This document shows, in pieces, positions 31,239 to 39,553 of a stretch of DNA of 64,000 bases. The stretch spans positions 286,705-350,704 of the forward strand of contig DEMD01000009.1 in assembly GCA_002354735.1 (NCBI GenBank). Direction: 5' to 3'. A model generated the notes under the pieces. That model saw nothing but the letters and a program-made list of their open reading frames with translations, did no database searches and had not been told where the DNA came from. The stretch comes from Gammaproteobacteria bacterium UBA2679 (lineage in GTDB: Bacteria; Pseudomonadota; Gammaproteobacteria; Pseudomonadales; Oleiphilaceae). Positions within the stretch are counted from its first letter, which is position 1. Every line of letters starts with the position of its first letter. Both the position numbers and the translations under genes were made by a program.

Positions 31239-32993
31239 ATGCAGACCCTGCGGAACTTCTGGCGCCTTGCCAGGCCATTCTGGACCTCCCGCAAGCGAGG
31301 GCCGGCCCTGTGGGCGCTCATCCTGACGATCCTTTGCAACCTCGGACTCGTTGGCGTAGCCGTCCTGACCAACTTCTGGAACCTCTACTTCTATAACGCG
31401 CTGCAGGACCTCGATTACAATGCCTTCCTGCTGGGCGGTCTGCAGTTTGTAGGCCTCGAAGTTGCGCTGGCGGCTTTGACGATGGGCGCTTTCCACTTTC
31501 AGGAAAAGCTGTCGATTATCTGGCGTCGTTGGGAAACCGAAAATACGCTGCAACAGTGGCTGCACCGCAAGCGCTTTTACAAGCTCCAGCTCACGTCGCC
31601 CGAGACGGACAATCCTGACCAGCGAATCGCCGACGATATCCGTCTGTTCATTTCAATTTCCCTCAAGCTTGGTCTGGGCATGATGACGGCGATCACTTCG
31701 CTGTTTTCATTCGCACATATCCTCTGGGCGGCGTCGAGCATCGTGACGTTTACACTGGACGGGAAGGAAATCTTCATCCCCGGGCTACTGCTGTGGGCCG
31801 CTCTGCTGTATTCCCTGATCGGAACTGGTCTTGTGTTTTGGCTCGGTCGTAAGCTGCCGGGGCTCAACTTCACGCAACAACGGCGCGAGGCGGACTTCCG
31901 CTTCTCGATGATGCGCCTGCGCGAGCAGTCAGAAGCGGTTGCCCTGTACCAGGGTGAGGCCGAAGAGCATCAGCGCTTCAGTCACAGACTGAATAGAGCA
32001 CTCAGCAACTACTGGACCCTGGTCAGACACAAGAAAGCGGTGCTGGGGTTTTCGAGCTTCTACATGCGCTCCGCGACGGTGGTCGGCATGTTCCTGATGG
32101 CGCCAAAGTTTTTTGCCGGCGCGGTTCCGCTTGGTCGGCTGACCCAGGTCGGTAGCGCCTTTGGTCAGGTGCAGGAGTCCACGTCCTATCTGATCGGCGT
32201 ATTTCCGGAAATCGCGGAGTGGAAGTCAGTGATCGACCGGCTCGAGGGCTTCAAGCGACGACTGTGCGAGGTGGATGCGCACAGTACTGGAGAACTCCTG
32301 CACCAGGGCGGCAGCCTGTCTCTGAAGGATCTGGAAGTGTGGCTGCCGGATGGCAGGCACCTCCTGAAGCCTCTGAACCTCGATCTGCACGCTGGTGAGC
32401 GGCTCCTGATCCGCGGGCCCTCAGGCTGCGGAAAAAGTACGCTGCTACGCGCCTTCACGGGGCTGTGGCCGCACACAAGTGGTTCCACGAGTTATGATCG
32501 GGAGAGCGCCCTCGTACTCAGCCAGCGGCCCTATCTGCCACTGGGGTCGCTCAGACAGGTCCTGTACTACCCTCACCCGGAAAAGACTGATGATTCTGCT
32601 CTGGCAGACGTACTGCGCGCCTGCCAGCTCGAGCACCTTCAGAACCAGCTTGATGTGCATGCGGACTGGGAACAAACCCTGAGTGTTGGTGAGCAGCAGC
32701 GCTGTGCGTTTGCCCGGGCCCTGCTCTCCAAGCCCAGAGTGCTGCTTATGGATGAGAGCAGTTCCGCATTGGACGAAGCCAGTGAAGCCCAGCTATATGC
32801 GCAGCTTGCCGACTGGATGCCTTTGTCGGTCATCGTCAGCATCGGGCACCGCCAGACCCTCGAGCGTTTTCACACGCACGTTCTGGAAATTTCCCGAGAA
32901 GGACAGTGGAAAAAATGGCGGACTGAGCAGCAATCGGAAACGATGTCGACGAAATTTGCACCGGCGACTAATTTCGAACCAGAATATTCTTGA
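31239..32993 (+). CDS. YddA/SbmA-like ABC transporter (fused permease-ATPase)
   Basis: A ~584-residue protein with a membrane domain (~20-320) of the ABC_membrane_2/SbmA-BacA type (NFWNLYFYNALQ, RIADDIRLF). An ATPase domain follows, with GPSGCGKST (~394), SVGEQQRCAFARAL and VLLMDESSSALD. Relatives (YddA, Rv1819c, BacA/SbmA) move peptides or corrinoids. Beside a siderophore synthetase, and sharing a Fur-box-like site with the reductase, it may import the ferric or recycled siderophore, or aid export. Direction cannot be told from sequence. I chose the ATG because MQTLRNFWRLARPFW is a typical beginning for the family. An in-frame TTG lies 21 nt upstream. No strong ribosome-binding site is seen for either. 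Confidence 0.85.
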   Translation: MQTLRNFWRLARPFWTSRKRGPALWALILTILCNLGLVGVAVLTNFWNLYFYNALQDLDYNAFLLGGLQFVGLEVALAALTMGAFHFQEKLSIIWRRWETENTLQQWLHRKRFYKLQLTSPETDNPDQRIADDIRLFISISLKLGLGMMTAITSLFSFAHILWAASSIVTFTLDGKEIFIPGLLLWAALLYSLIGTGLVFWLGRKLPGLNFTQQRREADFRFSMMRLREQSEAVALYQGEAEEHQRFSHRLNRALSNYWTLVRHKKAVLGFSSFYMRSATVVGMFLMAPKFFAGAVPLGRLTQVGSAFGQVQESTSYLIGVFPEIAEWKSVIDRLEGFKRRLCEVDAHSTGELLHQGGSLSLKDLEVWLPDGRHLLKPLNLDLHAGERLLIRGPSGCGKSTLLRAFTGLWPHTSGSTSYDRESALVLSQRPYLPLGSLRQVLYYPHPEKTDDSALADVLRACQLEHLQNQLDVHADWEQTLSVGEQQRCAFARALLSKPRVLLMDESSSALDEASEAQLYAQLADWMPLSVIVSIGHRQTLERFHTHVLEISREGQWKKWRTEQQSETMSTKFAPATNFEPEYS

Positions 32994-33091
32994 TGAAACG
33001 AGGGGGGCCACACAGTTCCTCCGGAACCAGGGCGAGACCGAGGAGTGCTAAAGGTCGGCGGGAAGAATCTTGCAGCGGTAAGCAGAGGAGC

Positions 33092-33116
33092 GCAGACCGC
33101 TACGCGAGCGGTCTGC
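33092..33116. terminator. Hairpin between convergent genes, possible bidirectional terminator
   Basis: A perfect 10-bp inverted repeat (gcagaccgct / agcggtctgc) with a 5-base loop lies in the 148-bp gap between the end of the ABC transporter and the end of the convergent lipoprotein gene. No clear T-tract follows on either strand. Position and symmetry, not a complete intrinsic-terminator signature, support the call. Confidence 0.5.
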
Positions 33117-33141
33117 TAGTGAGGCTTCGGAAAGCCGGAGC

Positions 33142-34533
33142 TTAGTCTTCGCGTTCGACAGATTCAGCCAGCAATACACCGTCAGCTGTAACCATACCCT
33201 CAACGGCTGTGAGTTCCCCTAACTGCGGAAAAAAGTCGGCGGGCTCAAAGCTGGTATTGGAATCAGTCGTCACGGTGATACCAATGATGCTGAAGCTTGG
33301 CGGTGTGCTTTCTTCGACGATACCCTGGATACTTGCAGTCGCCCCTTCCTCTGTCTCCTGGCGCTCAATCGAGGTCGCTACCAGAGACCCATCAGCGGCC
33401 TGATAGGCATCGACCTCAACCCACTGACCAGTCAATAGCTTTCCCAGATTGAGAAACTTGTCAGACGCTGCGCTACTATCCTTGAAAAATGTGCGATCGC
33501 TAACTTTGAACTCACGTCCCAGCACAGTGATGCTATTGGCTCCTACGGCATCCAGTGAAGCTTCCACCTCTATCTGACTCTCCTGCTCAAAGGAGATTTC
33601 TTCAGCGATCAGAACACCGTTCGCGTCGACCTGACCTTCTACTTCGATGCGAATATCGTTGGCCAGGCTGGCAGCTGAGCCTTCATCGAACTCGGTATCA
33701 CTTGTGATACGGATTCGCTGGCCGTTGACGGCGAAACCCTCCGGGCTGAAGTCGGTGACGATACCGACGATTTCAAGATCCTCGCCTTCCTCGGCGTCTA
33801 CACCCTCCTCTTCACCTTCGATCTCCTCCGCGACAAACACACCGCTTTGCAGCGGTTGAGCGGTCTTGACTTCTACGAAGAGGCCATTAGCGAGCTCTGC
33901 AATGTCTTCAAGTACCGCGCCTGTATAGGCAACAGTCAAACTGCCTAAGAGAAAGGTTTCATTGGCGACGTCGAGTCCAGTGATGCGGCCTTTGACTTCG
34001 AAGTCCGTGCTGTCACTTGCTTCTACAAGACTTGCGCGCAGATTGCCGGTGCTGTCAAAGAAACCGCTTACCTCGATCACTGTGCCCGGTGTAAGGATGT
34101 CAAAGGTGGTGCCATCGAAGACCGTACTGGCACTGACGATAACTGTCTGACCCAGGACGACCATCTGCTTGTTGATTGAATCGATGCTGCTTATCGGCCC
34201 CTCGAGATCGTCATCGAAACTGAGGCTGACGGCGGTACCGGTGCCATCGCCATTGTTCTGGCCACTCACCCGCACGATCATGCCTACTTTCAGATCAGCT
34301 TCCGTGATCGTTGCGCCGTCTGAAGTCACGCTGGCCCCGTCGACGTCGTAATGTACACCGTTGACGATTACCGAGCCGAAACCGCTGATGGGACCCATAA
34401 TAGTCTTGCCGCTTGAGGTGGTCGGAGTCGGCGTCGGAGTCCCCACGCTACCACTACCATCGCTGCCACCGCTGCATGCAGAAAGAAGACCGGCAGTAAC
34501 GGCGATACTCAACAAGGTTCTTGAAAATGTCAT
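33142..34533 (-). CDS. DUF5666-repeat lipoprotein
   Basis: A ~463-residue exported protein. The chosen ATG gives a signal peptide with lipobox LLSAC, followed by a Gly/Ser/Thr/Pro linker. The rest is built of about five or six similar ~70-residue units of the DUF5666 type, with recurring patterns such as GxIxxId...f.v.g..v.v...T.f and G..VeV.G. It is strongly acidic (EEIEGEEEGVDAEEGED). The function of this family is unknown; a periplasmic or outer-membrane-anchored beta-rich protein is likely. A longer open frame begins 48 nt upstream but would bury the signal peptide. No operon partner is evident. Confidence 0.8.
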   Translation of the reverse strand: MTFSRTLLSIAVTAGLLSACSGGSDGSGSVGTPTPTPTTSSGKTIMGPISGFGSVIVNGVHYDVDGASVTSDGATITEADLKVGMIVRVSGQNNGDGTGTAVSLSFDDDLEGPISSIDSINKQMVVLGQTVIVSASTVFDGTTFDILTPGTVIEVSGFFDSTGNLRASLVEASDSTDFEVKGRITGLDVANETFLLGSLTVAYTGAVLEDIAELANGLFVEVKTAQPLQSGVFVAEEIEGEEEGVDAEEGEDLEIVGIVTDFSPEGFAVNGQRIRITSDTEFDEGSAASLANDIRIEVEGQVDANGVLIAEEISFEQESQIEVEASLDAVGANSITVLGREFKVSDRTFFKDSSAASDKFLNLGKLLTGQWVEVDAYQAADGSLVATSIERQETEEGATASIQGIVEESTPPSFSIIGITVTTDSNTSFEPADFFPQLGELTAVEGMVTADGVLLAESVERED

Positions 34534-34683
34534 GATCAGGTTCTCAGCGGGGTCATGAGCGGCAACGCCGTTCTTCGGCATAATTATCCGCCTCGCCCGT
34601 AGTGAATCCAGATCGATTCAGTGTCGAATTGTGTAGTCGTGTATACACCCTAACGCCATCTGGGGCATCTCATGAGAAATCAT

Positions 34684-35091
34684 TCACTCGCCCCAGTCCA
34701 CCACCAGCCCATCCTTCGCGGCGAAGCGATCGAAATGTCGCTTCACCGTATCCTAGAGCTCTTCCAGATCCGCAATATTTGCGGACTGAATAGCTGAAGC
34801 GTGCTTTAGTCTGCTTTCAGCGCACAGGTCACGATACTGAAGTTGATCAGCCGCCCAGGTGTCTTCCCGCGCCTGAAGATCGGCAAGCCAGTTTTCCAGC
34901 GCTCTGGTATCACCAGCCTCGTAAAGCGCTTCGGCCGTCTCGCCATAGGCCAGCAAGGTTTCCTGATGTTCATCGGCGATAAGACTCATGGCCTGTTCGG
35001 TACGCAATGTCAGCAGACTAACGAGCCAGAACAGGGCAACGCTGCCTGCAGCGATGATCAGAAAGAACTTCCACAGCAGCGGCCTGTTCAC
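34684..35091 (-). pseudogene. Broken sensor histidine kinase fused to a DUF2218-like tail
   Basis: The ATG overlaps the response-regulator stop by ATGA, as in intact regulator-kinase pairs. The first ~75 residues look like the start of a membrane kinase: one transmembrane helix (WKFFLIIAAGSVALFWLVSL), then a helical periplasmic stretch ending near LADLQAREDTWAA. No second helix, HAMP, HisKA or ATPase domain follows. The frame stops with TAG at 34755-34753, then continues in the same frame for 22 codons to a TGA (VKRHFDRFAAKDGLVVDW). The segment from about residue 85, read through the TAG, resembles the C-terminus of DUF2218 proteins. A deletion fusing two genes, plus a CAG-to-TAG change, would explain it. 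The kinase remnant is fairly secure; the DUF2218 assignment is tentative. Confidence 0.6.
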
Positions 35092-35792
35092 GAAAAGCAG
35101 TAGCCGGTGCCGTGCACGGTTTGCAATCGGTCCGACGCCATGCCCGCATCGACGAGCTTTCGCCGTACCCGGCTCAGGTGCATATCGAGACTGCGGTCGT
35201 AGCGGCTGAACTCACGCTCCAGCACCAGCCGATACAGGTAGGCCTTGCTAAGCACCTCATGCTGATGCAGCACCAGTACCCAAAGCAGCTTGAACTGAAT
35301 CGGCGTCAGCGTCACCGCAACACCATCAACTGTGACCGCCTGCTGCTGCCGGTCGAGCTGCAGGGTATCGACCACAAGTTTCTGCTGACTGCCTCGACTG
35401 CTGCTGACGCCCATCGCGCGCCGCAACAGCGCCTCGATGCGCAGCTGAAGCTCGGTAAAATTGAAGGGCTTGGGCACATAGTCGTCGGCCCCCTTGCTGA
35501 AGCCGACGATACGTTCCTCTTCCGCACCGCACGCCGTCAGCAGCATGACTGGCGTCTGCCGCGTCCTGCGCAGGTGGTTGAGCACGGAAAAGCCGTCCAT
35601 GGCCGGTAGCAGGACATCGAGCAGGATCAGATCGAAGCTGCCCCTGAGCGCTGCAATCAGCCCGGCCTCTCCATCAAACTGCTGCTGAATATCGTAGCCG
35701 CGGCTACGCAGCAGACTGGAGAGCTGATCGCTGAGCTCTGGATCATCCTCGACAATGAGTATCTGTGGCTGTTTTTCGATAGCGGCAAGCAT
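35088..35792 (-). CDS. OmpR/PhoB-family response regulator with orphaned kinase
   Basis: A ~234-residue two-domain regulator. The receiver domain has the acidic pair (VEDD), the phospho-acceptor Asp in LILLDVLLPAMDG, the Thr/Ala region and the lysine in DDYVPKPF. A C-terminal winged helix follows (TPIQFKLLWVL, YDRSLDMHLSRVRRKL, TVHGTGYCF). I favour the ATG at 35792. The more upstream ATG (35828) is only 10 nt from a strong Fur-box-like site, leaving no room for a promoter and leader. The sensor-kinase gene that overlaps its stop is broken, so this regulator may be unphosphorylated or served by another kinase. The iron-box context recalls siderophore-receptor regulators of the PfeR type, as an inference. 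Confidence 0.88.
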   Translation of the reverse strand: MLAAIEKQPQILIVEDDPELSDQLSSLLRSRGYDIQQQFDGEAGLIAALRGSFDLILLDVLLPAMDGFSVLNHLRRTRQTPVMLLTACGAEEERIVGFSKGADDYVPKPFNFTELQLRIEALLRRAMGVSSSRGSQQKLVVDTLQLDRQQQAVTVDGVAVTLTPIQFKLLWVLVLHQHEVLSKAYLYRLVLEREFSRYDRSLDMHLSRVRRKLVDAGMASDRLQTVHGTGYCFS

Positions 35793-35838
35793 GGCATTCC
35801 AATCCGTGGTGACTGACCAGAATGCCATTATCGCTGAA

Positions 35839-35853
35839 TGATAAGCATTATCA
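35839..35853. promoter_or_regulatory. Strong Fur-box-like palindrome upstream of the response regulator
   Basis: On the minus strand the bases read tgataatgcttatca, matching the 7-1-7 Fur consensus at 13 of 14 defined positions. The site sits 46 nt upstream of the chosen regulator start and touches the 3' end of the MerR-family gene. It predicts iron-repressed expression of the regulator. Confidence 0.7.
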
Positions 35854-36273
35854 ACTAGCGGATAGATTTATCCGACATTTCGATACCAGCCAAGGCCCCG
35901 ATGATGGTGCACTCAGGCGCCTTGGCGCCGGGACAGCAGCTTCGGCCATGGTGAGCAATGAGGCCTGAATCGCCTCAAGGCGCATCAATTTCTCAGCCAC
36001 TGTCTCTAGGTGTCGTTGTACAGCTGCCAGTGCTTCGTTGCAGGATCGACTCTCGTTTTCTGACAGCCGGATGAAGTCCCTGGTTTCATCGAGCGAAAAA
36101 CCGAGATCTCGTGCTCGGCGAATAAACAGCAAGCGCACCTTGTGGGACTCACCATATAAGCGGTGTCCGCCCTCAGAGCGTGGCGGATCCCGCATCAGCT
36201 CAATCTTCTCATAGTAGCGAATGGTCTCGATCGGACAGCCGGTCGCCTTCGCCAGTGCGCCAATGGTGGACAT
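35851..36273 (-). CDS. MerR-family metal-responsive regulator, C-terminus apparently frameshifted
   Basis: A 140-residue protein as read. It has an N-terminal MerR winged helix (IGALAKATGCPIETIRYYEKIEL, then HRLYGESHKVRLLFIRRARDLGFSL) and a dimerisation helix with a metal-ligand-like cysteine (ESRSC). After ...SLLTMAE the frame runs into an unrelated Pro/Ser/Arg tail. Shifting frame at about 35939-35943 instead gives CCPGAKAPECTIIGAL, a textbook MerR-family metal-binding loop, ending at TAG 35855-35857. A one-base loss (for example gaaagc to gaagc) explains it. Either the gene has lost metal sensing or the base is a sequence error. It is divergent from a MerF/MerT-like gene across a MerR-type promoter. 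Confidence 0.85.
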   Translation of the reverse strand: MSTIGALAKATGCPIETIRYYEKIELMRDPPRSEGGHRLYGESHKVRLLFIRRARDLGFSLDETRDFIRLSENESRSCNEALAAVQRHLETVAEKLMRLEAIQASLLTMAEAAVPAPRRLSAPSSGPWLVSKCRINLSAS

Positions 36274-36305
36274 ATCCAGCCCTCTCGTTTATGGAAAAAA
36301 AGCAC

Positions 36306-36336
36306 TTGAACCTGTAGTTACTACAGGCCTCATCCT
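36306..36336 (+). promoter_or_regulatory. MerR-type operator-promoter of the MerF/MerT-like gene
   Basis: A -35-like TTGAAC (36306-36311) and a weak -10-like CATCCT (36331-36336) are separated by 19 bp, the overlong spacer typical of MerR-activated promoters. The perfect dyad cctgtag-tta-ctacagg (36311-36327) fills that spacer. The divergent regulator is the obvious ligand-dependent activator. Confidence 0.6.
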
Positions 36337-36393
36337 AGATGAACCAGGGCCTTGTCACAAAGCCCTCCTCTTCAATTTGGTAAGGAGATACCT

Positions 36394-36717
36394 ATGTCAT
36401 CGAACACGAACAAGAGAAGAGTAAAATTGATTGCCGCCGCCTGTGTTGCCTGCTGTGTTGTGCCCCTCTACGGGATCGCAACGGCACTAACGGGCGCGGG
36501 TGCTGTCGCGCTCATGCCCTGGAAAGGTGCACTGGAACTTCTGTATTGTGTCCTGCCAATCCTGGTGATCGCCGGACTGTATTTTTGGTACAGACAATAC
36601 AAGGTTCGCGAGAGTTGCTGTTCAAGCCCTCAGGTGACATGCTCTTCAGCTCAATGCACCCCTGACATCACTGCTGGTCTGGAATCACCCACTTCGGCAC
36701 CACCCTCACATAAATGA
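36394..36717 (+). CDS. MerF/MerT-like small metal-transport membrane protein
   Basis: A 107-residue membrane protein. The start is fixed by an aaggag Shine-Dalgarno sequence 6 nt upstream of ATG; a longer frame from 36352 lacks one. The first hydrophobic segment contains vicinal cysteines before a proline (CVACCVVPL), like the SSCCVLPL of MerT/MerF. After the second segment (LLYCVLPILVIAGLYFWY) comes a Cys-rich tail with another vicinal pair (SCCSSPQVTCSSAQC). Two helices and two Cys pairs resemble MerF more than three-helix MerT. A mercury or related thiophilic-metal substrate is inferred from this and the MerR-type control. Its 3' end overlaps the convergent permease gene by 50 bp. Confidence 0.65.
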   Translation: MSSNTNKRRVKLIAAACVACCVVPLYGIATALTGAGAVALMPWKGALELLYCVLPILVIAGLYFWYRQYKVRESCCSSPQVTCSSAQCTPDITAGLESPTSAPPSHK

Positions 36718-37633
36718 CCTCGCCCACCAGCTCGACCAGCGTCTGGGTCACGATCACAGCCGCCACGAGCGTTCGTGTCGAGTCCGGCAGTGCGAACGCA
36801 AGTGGCAGAACCACGAGAGAATTTCTTGTGCTGGCGCCAAACACGAGCGCCCTGCCCGCGGCGGCTTCGAGCCTGAAACTATGTGACAGCACTCTCGCTA
36901 TCACAGGCATGATCAGCATGAATGCAACGAAGAACGGAATGGCACTACCGATGAGTGAGAGTTGATCCGTAATTTTTGGCAACTGCGAAGCAACGATGGC
37001 AAAAAGTACCAGTGCCATGAGCGGCACTGGCAGCCATGCCGTCGCTGCCTGCCAACGCTGAGCGATATGAAGCCGACCGCCGACCCACTCTGTGACTATC
37101 GCCAACACCAATGGTATGAGAATCAGGACGACAAAGGCCTTGAGCACCGGCGCAGCACTGAACAGGCTGGTGGCGCTGTCGCCGAGTATGAGCCATAGAT
37201 ACAGCGGGACTAGAATGATTTGCAGCAACAGCAGCAGCGGCGTGGCGGCCAGCATCAGCTTTGCATCGCCGCGACCGAGCTGAGTGAATACGACGACGTA
37301 ATCGATACACGGCGCGAGCAGCACAAGGCTTACGCCGAGCAGCAGCGGAGACTCTTCCGGGAGCAAGCGGGTCATCAACCAGATCAGGAGCGGCACGATC
37401 ATGAAGTTTGCCACACCCAGTGCCGCCATGAAGCGCCAGTGCGAGAACGCCTTCCAAAGCTGGAGAAACGGTATCTGAGCAAACATGGCGTAGAGTAGTA
37501 CGCCGAGAAGAGGCTCGATCCAGCCCTCCCCCAGAAGACCGGTAGAGGGTGAAAGAAAACCAACAAGCGCCCCCAGAACCAGCGCTATGAAGTAGCTGCA
37601 GACCTGCGTACTTTCAAGCTCCTCAAGGGTCAA
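36668..37633 (-). CDS. SBF/BASS-family transporter resembling arsenite permeases
   Basis: A ~321-residue, ten-helix membrane protein of the bile acid:sodium symporter superfamily. APCIDYVVVFTQLG and FGASTRNSLVVLPLAFALP are typical of proteins annotated as arsenic-resistance permeases (ACR3-related). A glutamate in the last helix (LVELVGEVIY) matches the position of the conserved acidic residue in ACR3. The best start is a TTG directly after the stop of the propeller lipoprotein gene (4-nt gap). No internal ATG leaves the first helix intact. Coupled translation with that gene is plausible. An arsenite substrate is a family inference. No arsC or arsR is nearby. Confidence 0.75.
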   Translation of the reverse strand: MTLEELESTQVCSYFIALVLGALVGFLSPSTGLLGEGWIEPLLGVLLYAMFAQIPFLQLWKAFSHWRFMAALGVANFMIVPLLIWLMTRLLPEESPLLLGVSLVLLAPCIDYVVVFTQLGRGDAKLMLAATPLLLLLQIILVPLYLWLILGDSATSLFSAAPVLKAFVVLILIPLVLAIVTEWVGGRLHIAQRWQAATAWLPVPLMALVLFAIVASQLPKITDQLSLIGSAIPFFVAFMLIMPVIARVLSHSFRLEAAAGRALVFGASTRNSLVVLPLAFALPDSTRTLVAAVIVTQTLVELVGEVIYVRVVPKWVIPDQQ

Positions 37634-37637
37634 CGGT

Positions 37638-39218
37638 CTAGTCGAGCTCGCTGAACAATTTGCAGTCGTTCTGCTGATCAGATGCGATACCAGTGGGCAT
37701 TACGGCCATGCACAGCACTTCGTTGCCGCCAGTGAGATTCGTTGAAACCACCCGGTTTTCTTGCCCGTCAGATGACATGAAGTGCACTATGCGGGGCTCG
37801 CCCTCCTCCAGACCGGCTTCGTAGAGCAGGCCCGAACCATCCCGGGTCCAGAACAGCGTGCGATAGAGACGATCGGCCGTAAGCAGAGTCCGCCGGTTAC
37901 CAAAGCCACCGCCGTCGCTGAGGTAGAGGCTGCCTGGCGAGCGGCCGTCGATGAACGCAAGACTTTGCCCGTTGGGCGAGTAGGTAGCACTGGCAGTCTT
38001 TATGTCAGGGCCGATATCCGCCAGCGGATGAACGCTCGAACTGCCATCGGCACGGGCTAAGAGGAGCTGATCCAGCCCTGCATCCTTGGCGAACGCAATA
38101 AGGCTGCTGCTGTCTGGCGACCACTTGAAGTTACGCACCGAACTCAGGCCCTGGGCGCTTTGTTTTGAAACCTGAACGTTGCCACCACCGCCAGCAGGCG
38201 CAACAAATATCTCTGCTTGGTTTTGCAGACTCTTGAAGGTGAACGAAGCAATCGCCTGATCATTTGGCGACCATCTCAGAGCAAAGATGCGATCAAGCAA
38301 ACTCAGATCATTCACGAGATCGCGTCGCTCACCAGTGGCGGCATCATATGATGACAGAATTGGCCTACCGCCAAACATGGTGGAGACGTAGGCAAATCTA
38401 TCACCGCTCGATGACCAGGCGCCCCAGCTGGTAGATCCGAAGCTGCCGCTGCCGACTGAGACTGCACTTGGGCTACCGGTGGTGGCAACGGTAAAATATC
38501 TGTTCCCGCCGATCATCTTCAGTGACAAGCCCAGATAGCGGCTGGTCGCCGACCAGCTGAAGCCAGAACCGCTGGGAAAAACGTCCACCACACCAGGGAC
38601 AATACGCTGACTGGCACTACCGTCGACGGAGCTCACCCACAATTCGTCTTTTTTCTTGAAATCGCTGCTACTGACCAGATACGCCAGCTGGCTGGAGTTC
38701 GGGCTCCAGTTGACGCTTCGGACCGTCGAATCACGCTTGATGCCGCTCGACAACTTGCGTCGAACGCTGCCATCACGGTTCGTGACGTAGAGATCGAGCA
38801 CCCGGTTCTTGTCATGTTCAGCAACATAGGCAGCCCAGCGGCCATCAGGCGACAGTGCTACCGAGATGACCTTCCCTGCCCTCGCGGGATTAGCGGAGAG
38901 TTCTACAAGATTGGTGCCGTTGACATCGACAGCATAGAGTTTCTGATCGGCGCCTCCATTTTCGGAGGAGATATAGACCACGCTGCGCCCAAATGGCGTA
39001 GCCGGATCCGCCTCTTCCGGCCCGGCGGGCTCGCCTGGCTCTCCAGCTGGTGCACCTGGCACCGGCGCCCCGCCCGGGGGTTGCGCCGGGTCGGCAGGTG
39101 CACGGGCACCCATTCCCCCAGTTTCCTCTGCACAGGCAGCGAGCGTAAGCAGGATGACCGAAGCGAATAACGCTCTGATTGTAGTTGCCGACCTCATAAC
39201 GCTATCAGACCCTTTCAT
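37638..39218 (-). CDS. TolB/PD40-like beta-propeller lipoprotein
   Basis: About 526 residues. The signal peptide ends in lipobox LAAC, followed by a Pro/Gly/Ala-rich linker. The body contains seven to eight PD40-type blades with recurring WSPDG/WSPNS cores (LSPDGRWAAYV, WSPNSSQLAYL, WSSSGDRFAYV, WSPNDQAIASF, WSPDSSSLIAF, YSPNGQSLAFI, WTRDGSGLLYE) and xLYVxxxDG strands. The architecture resembles TolB-like periplasmic propellers that bind proteins or peptides. No enzymatic motif is seen. The ATG at 39218 has an AAGGTG ribosome-binding site 8 nt away; ATG 39197 would also keep the signal peptide. Its role is unknown. Confidence 0.8.
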   Translation of the reverse strand: MKGSDSVMRSATTIRALFASVILLTLAACAEETGGMGARAPADPAQPPGGAPVPGAPAGEPGEPAGPEEADPATPFGRSVVYISSENGGADQKLYAVDVNGTNLVELSANPARAGKVISVALSPDGRWAAYVAEHDKNRVLDLYVTNRDGSVRRKLSSGIKRDSTVRSVNWSPNSSQLAYLVSSSDFKKKDELWVSSVDGSASQRIVPGVVDVFPSGSGFSWSATSRYLGLSLKMIGGNRYFTVATTGSPSAVSVGSGSFGSTSWGAWSSSGDRFAYVSTMFGGRPILSSYDAATGERRDLVNDLSLLDRIFALRWSPNDQAIASFTFKSLQNQAEIFVAPAGGGGNVQVSKQSAQGLSSVRNFKWSPDSSSLIAFAKDAGLDQLLLARADGSSSVHPLADIGPDIKTASATYSPNGQSLAFIDGRSPGSLYLSDGGGFGNRRTLLTADRLYRTLFWTRDGSGLLYEAGLEEGEPRIVHFMSSDGQENRVVSTNLTGGNEVLCMAVMPTGIASDQQNDCKLFSELD

Positions 39219-39553
39219 TTGGACCACACCTTGGAGATATCGAAACAACCGGTCAACATTTGACGGGGCCTGCATCGATGCAATATACCGCGGCGCGGAT
39301 ACATTTAGATAATCGGAGTTACCGAAACTACAATCTATTACAAAGCGGTTACATAGGCTGTTCGTATCAAAAGCTGCCTGGCGCTCGGTTGTTCCCGGGT
39401 TCTCGCGGCTCAGCCTCGATTAAAACCGGAACATGGACTAATCTGGATTAATAATCTTGTTACCCGCCGGCAGTCTTGCCGAGGCACCTGCTACAGCCTG
39501 GCGCGGACGGTTCTACAGATCGCCCCGTTGACCTTGGAGAGTGAAAGGCGCCC
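39219..39553. other. Divergent intergenic region, no gene seen
   Basis: 335 bp between the propeller lipoprotein (leftward) and the c-di-GMP enzyme (rightward). It is AT-richer in 39290-39450. I find no RNA gene and no convincing operator. An aaagg ribosome-binding site lies 5 nt before the rightward ATG. The region must carry promoters for both genes. Confidence 0.6.
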
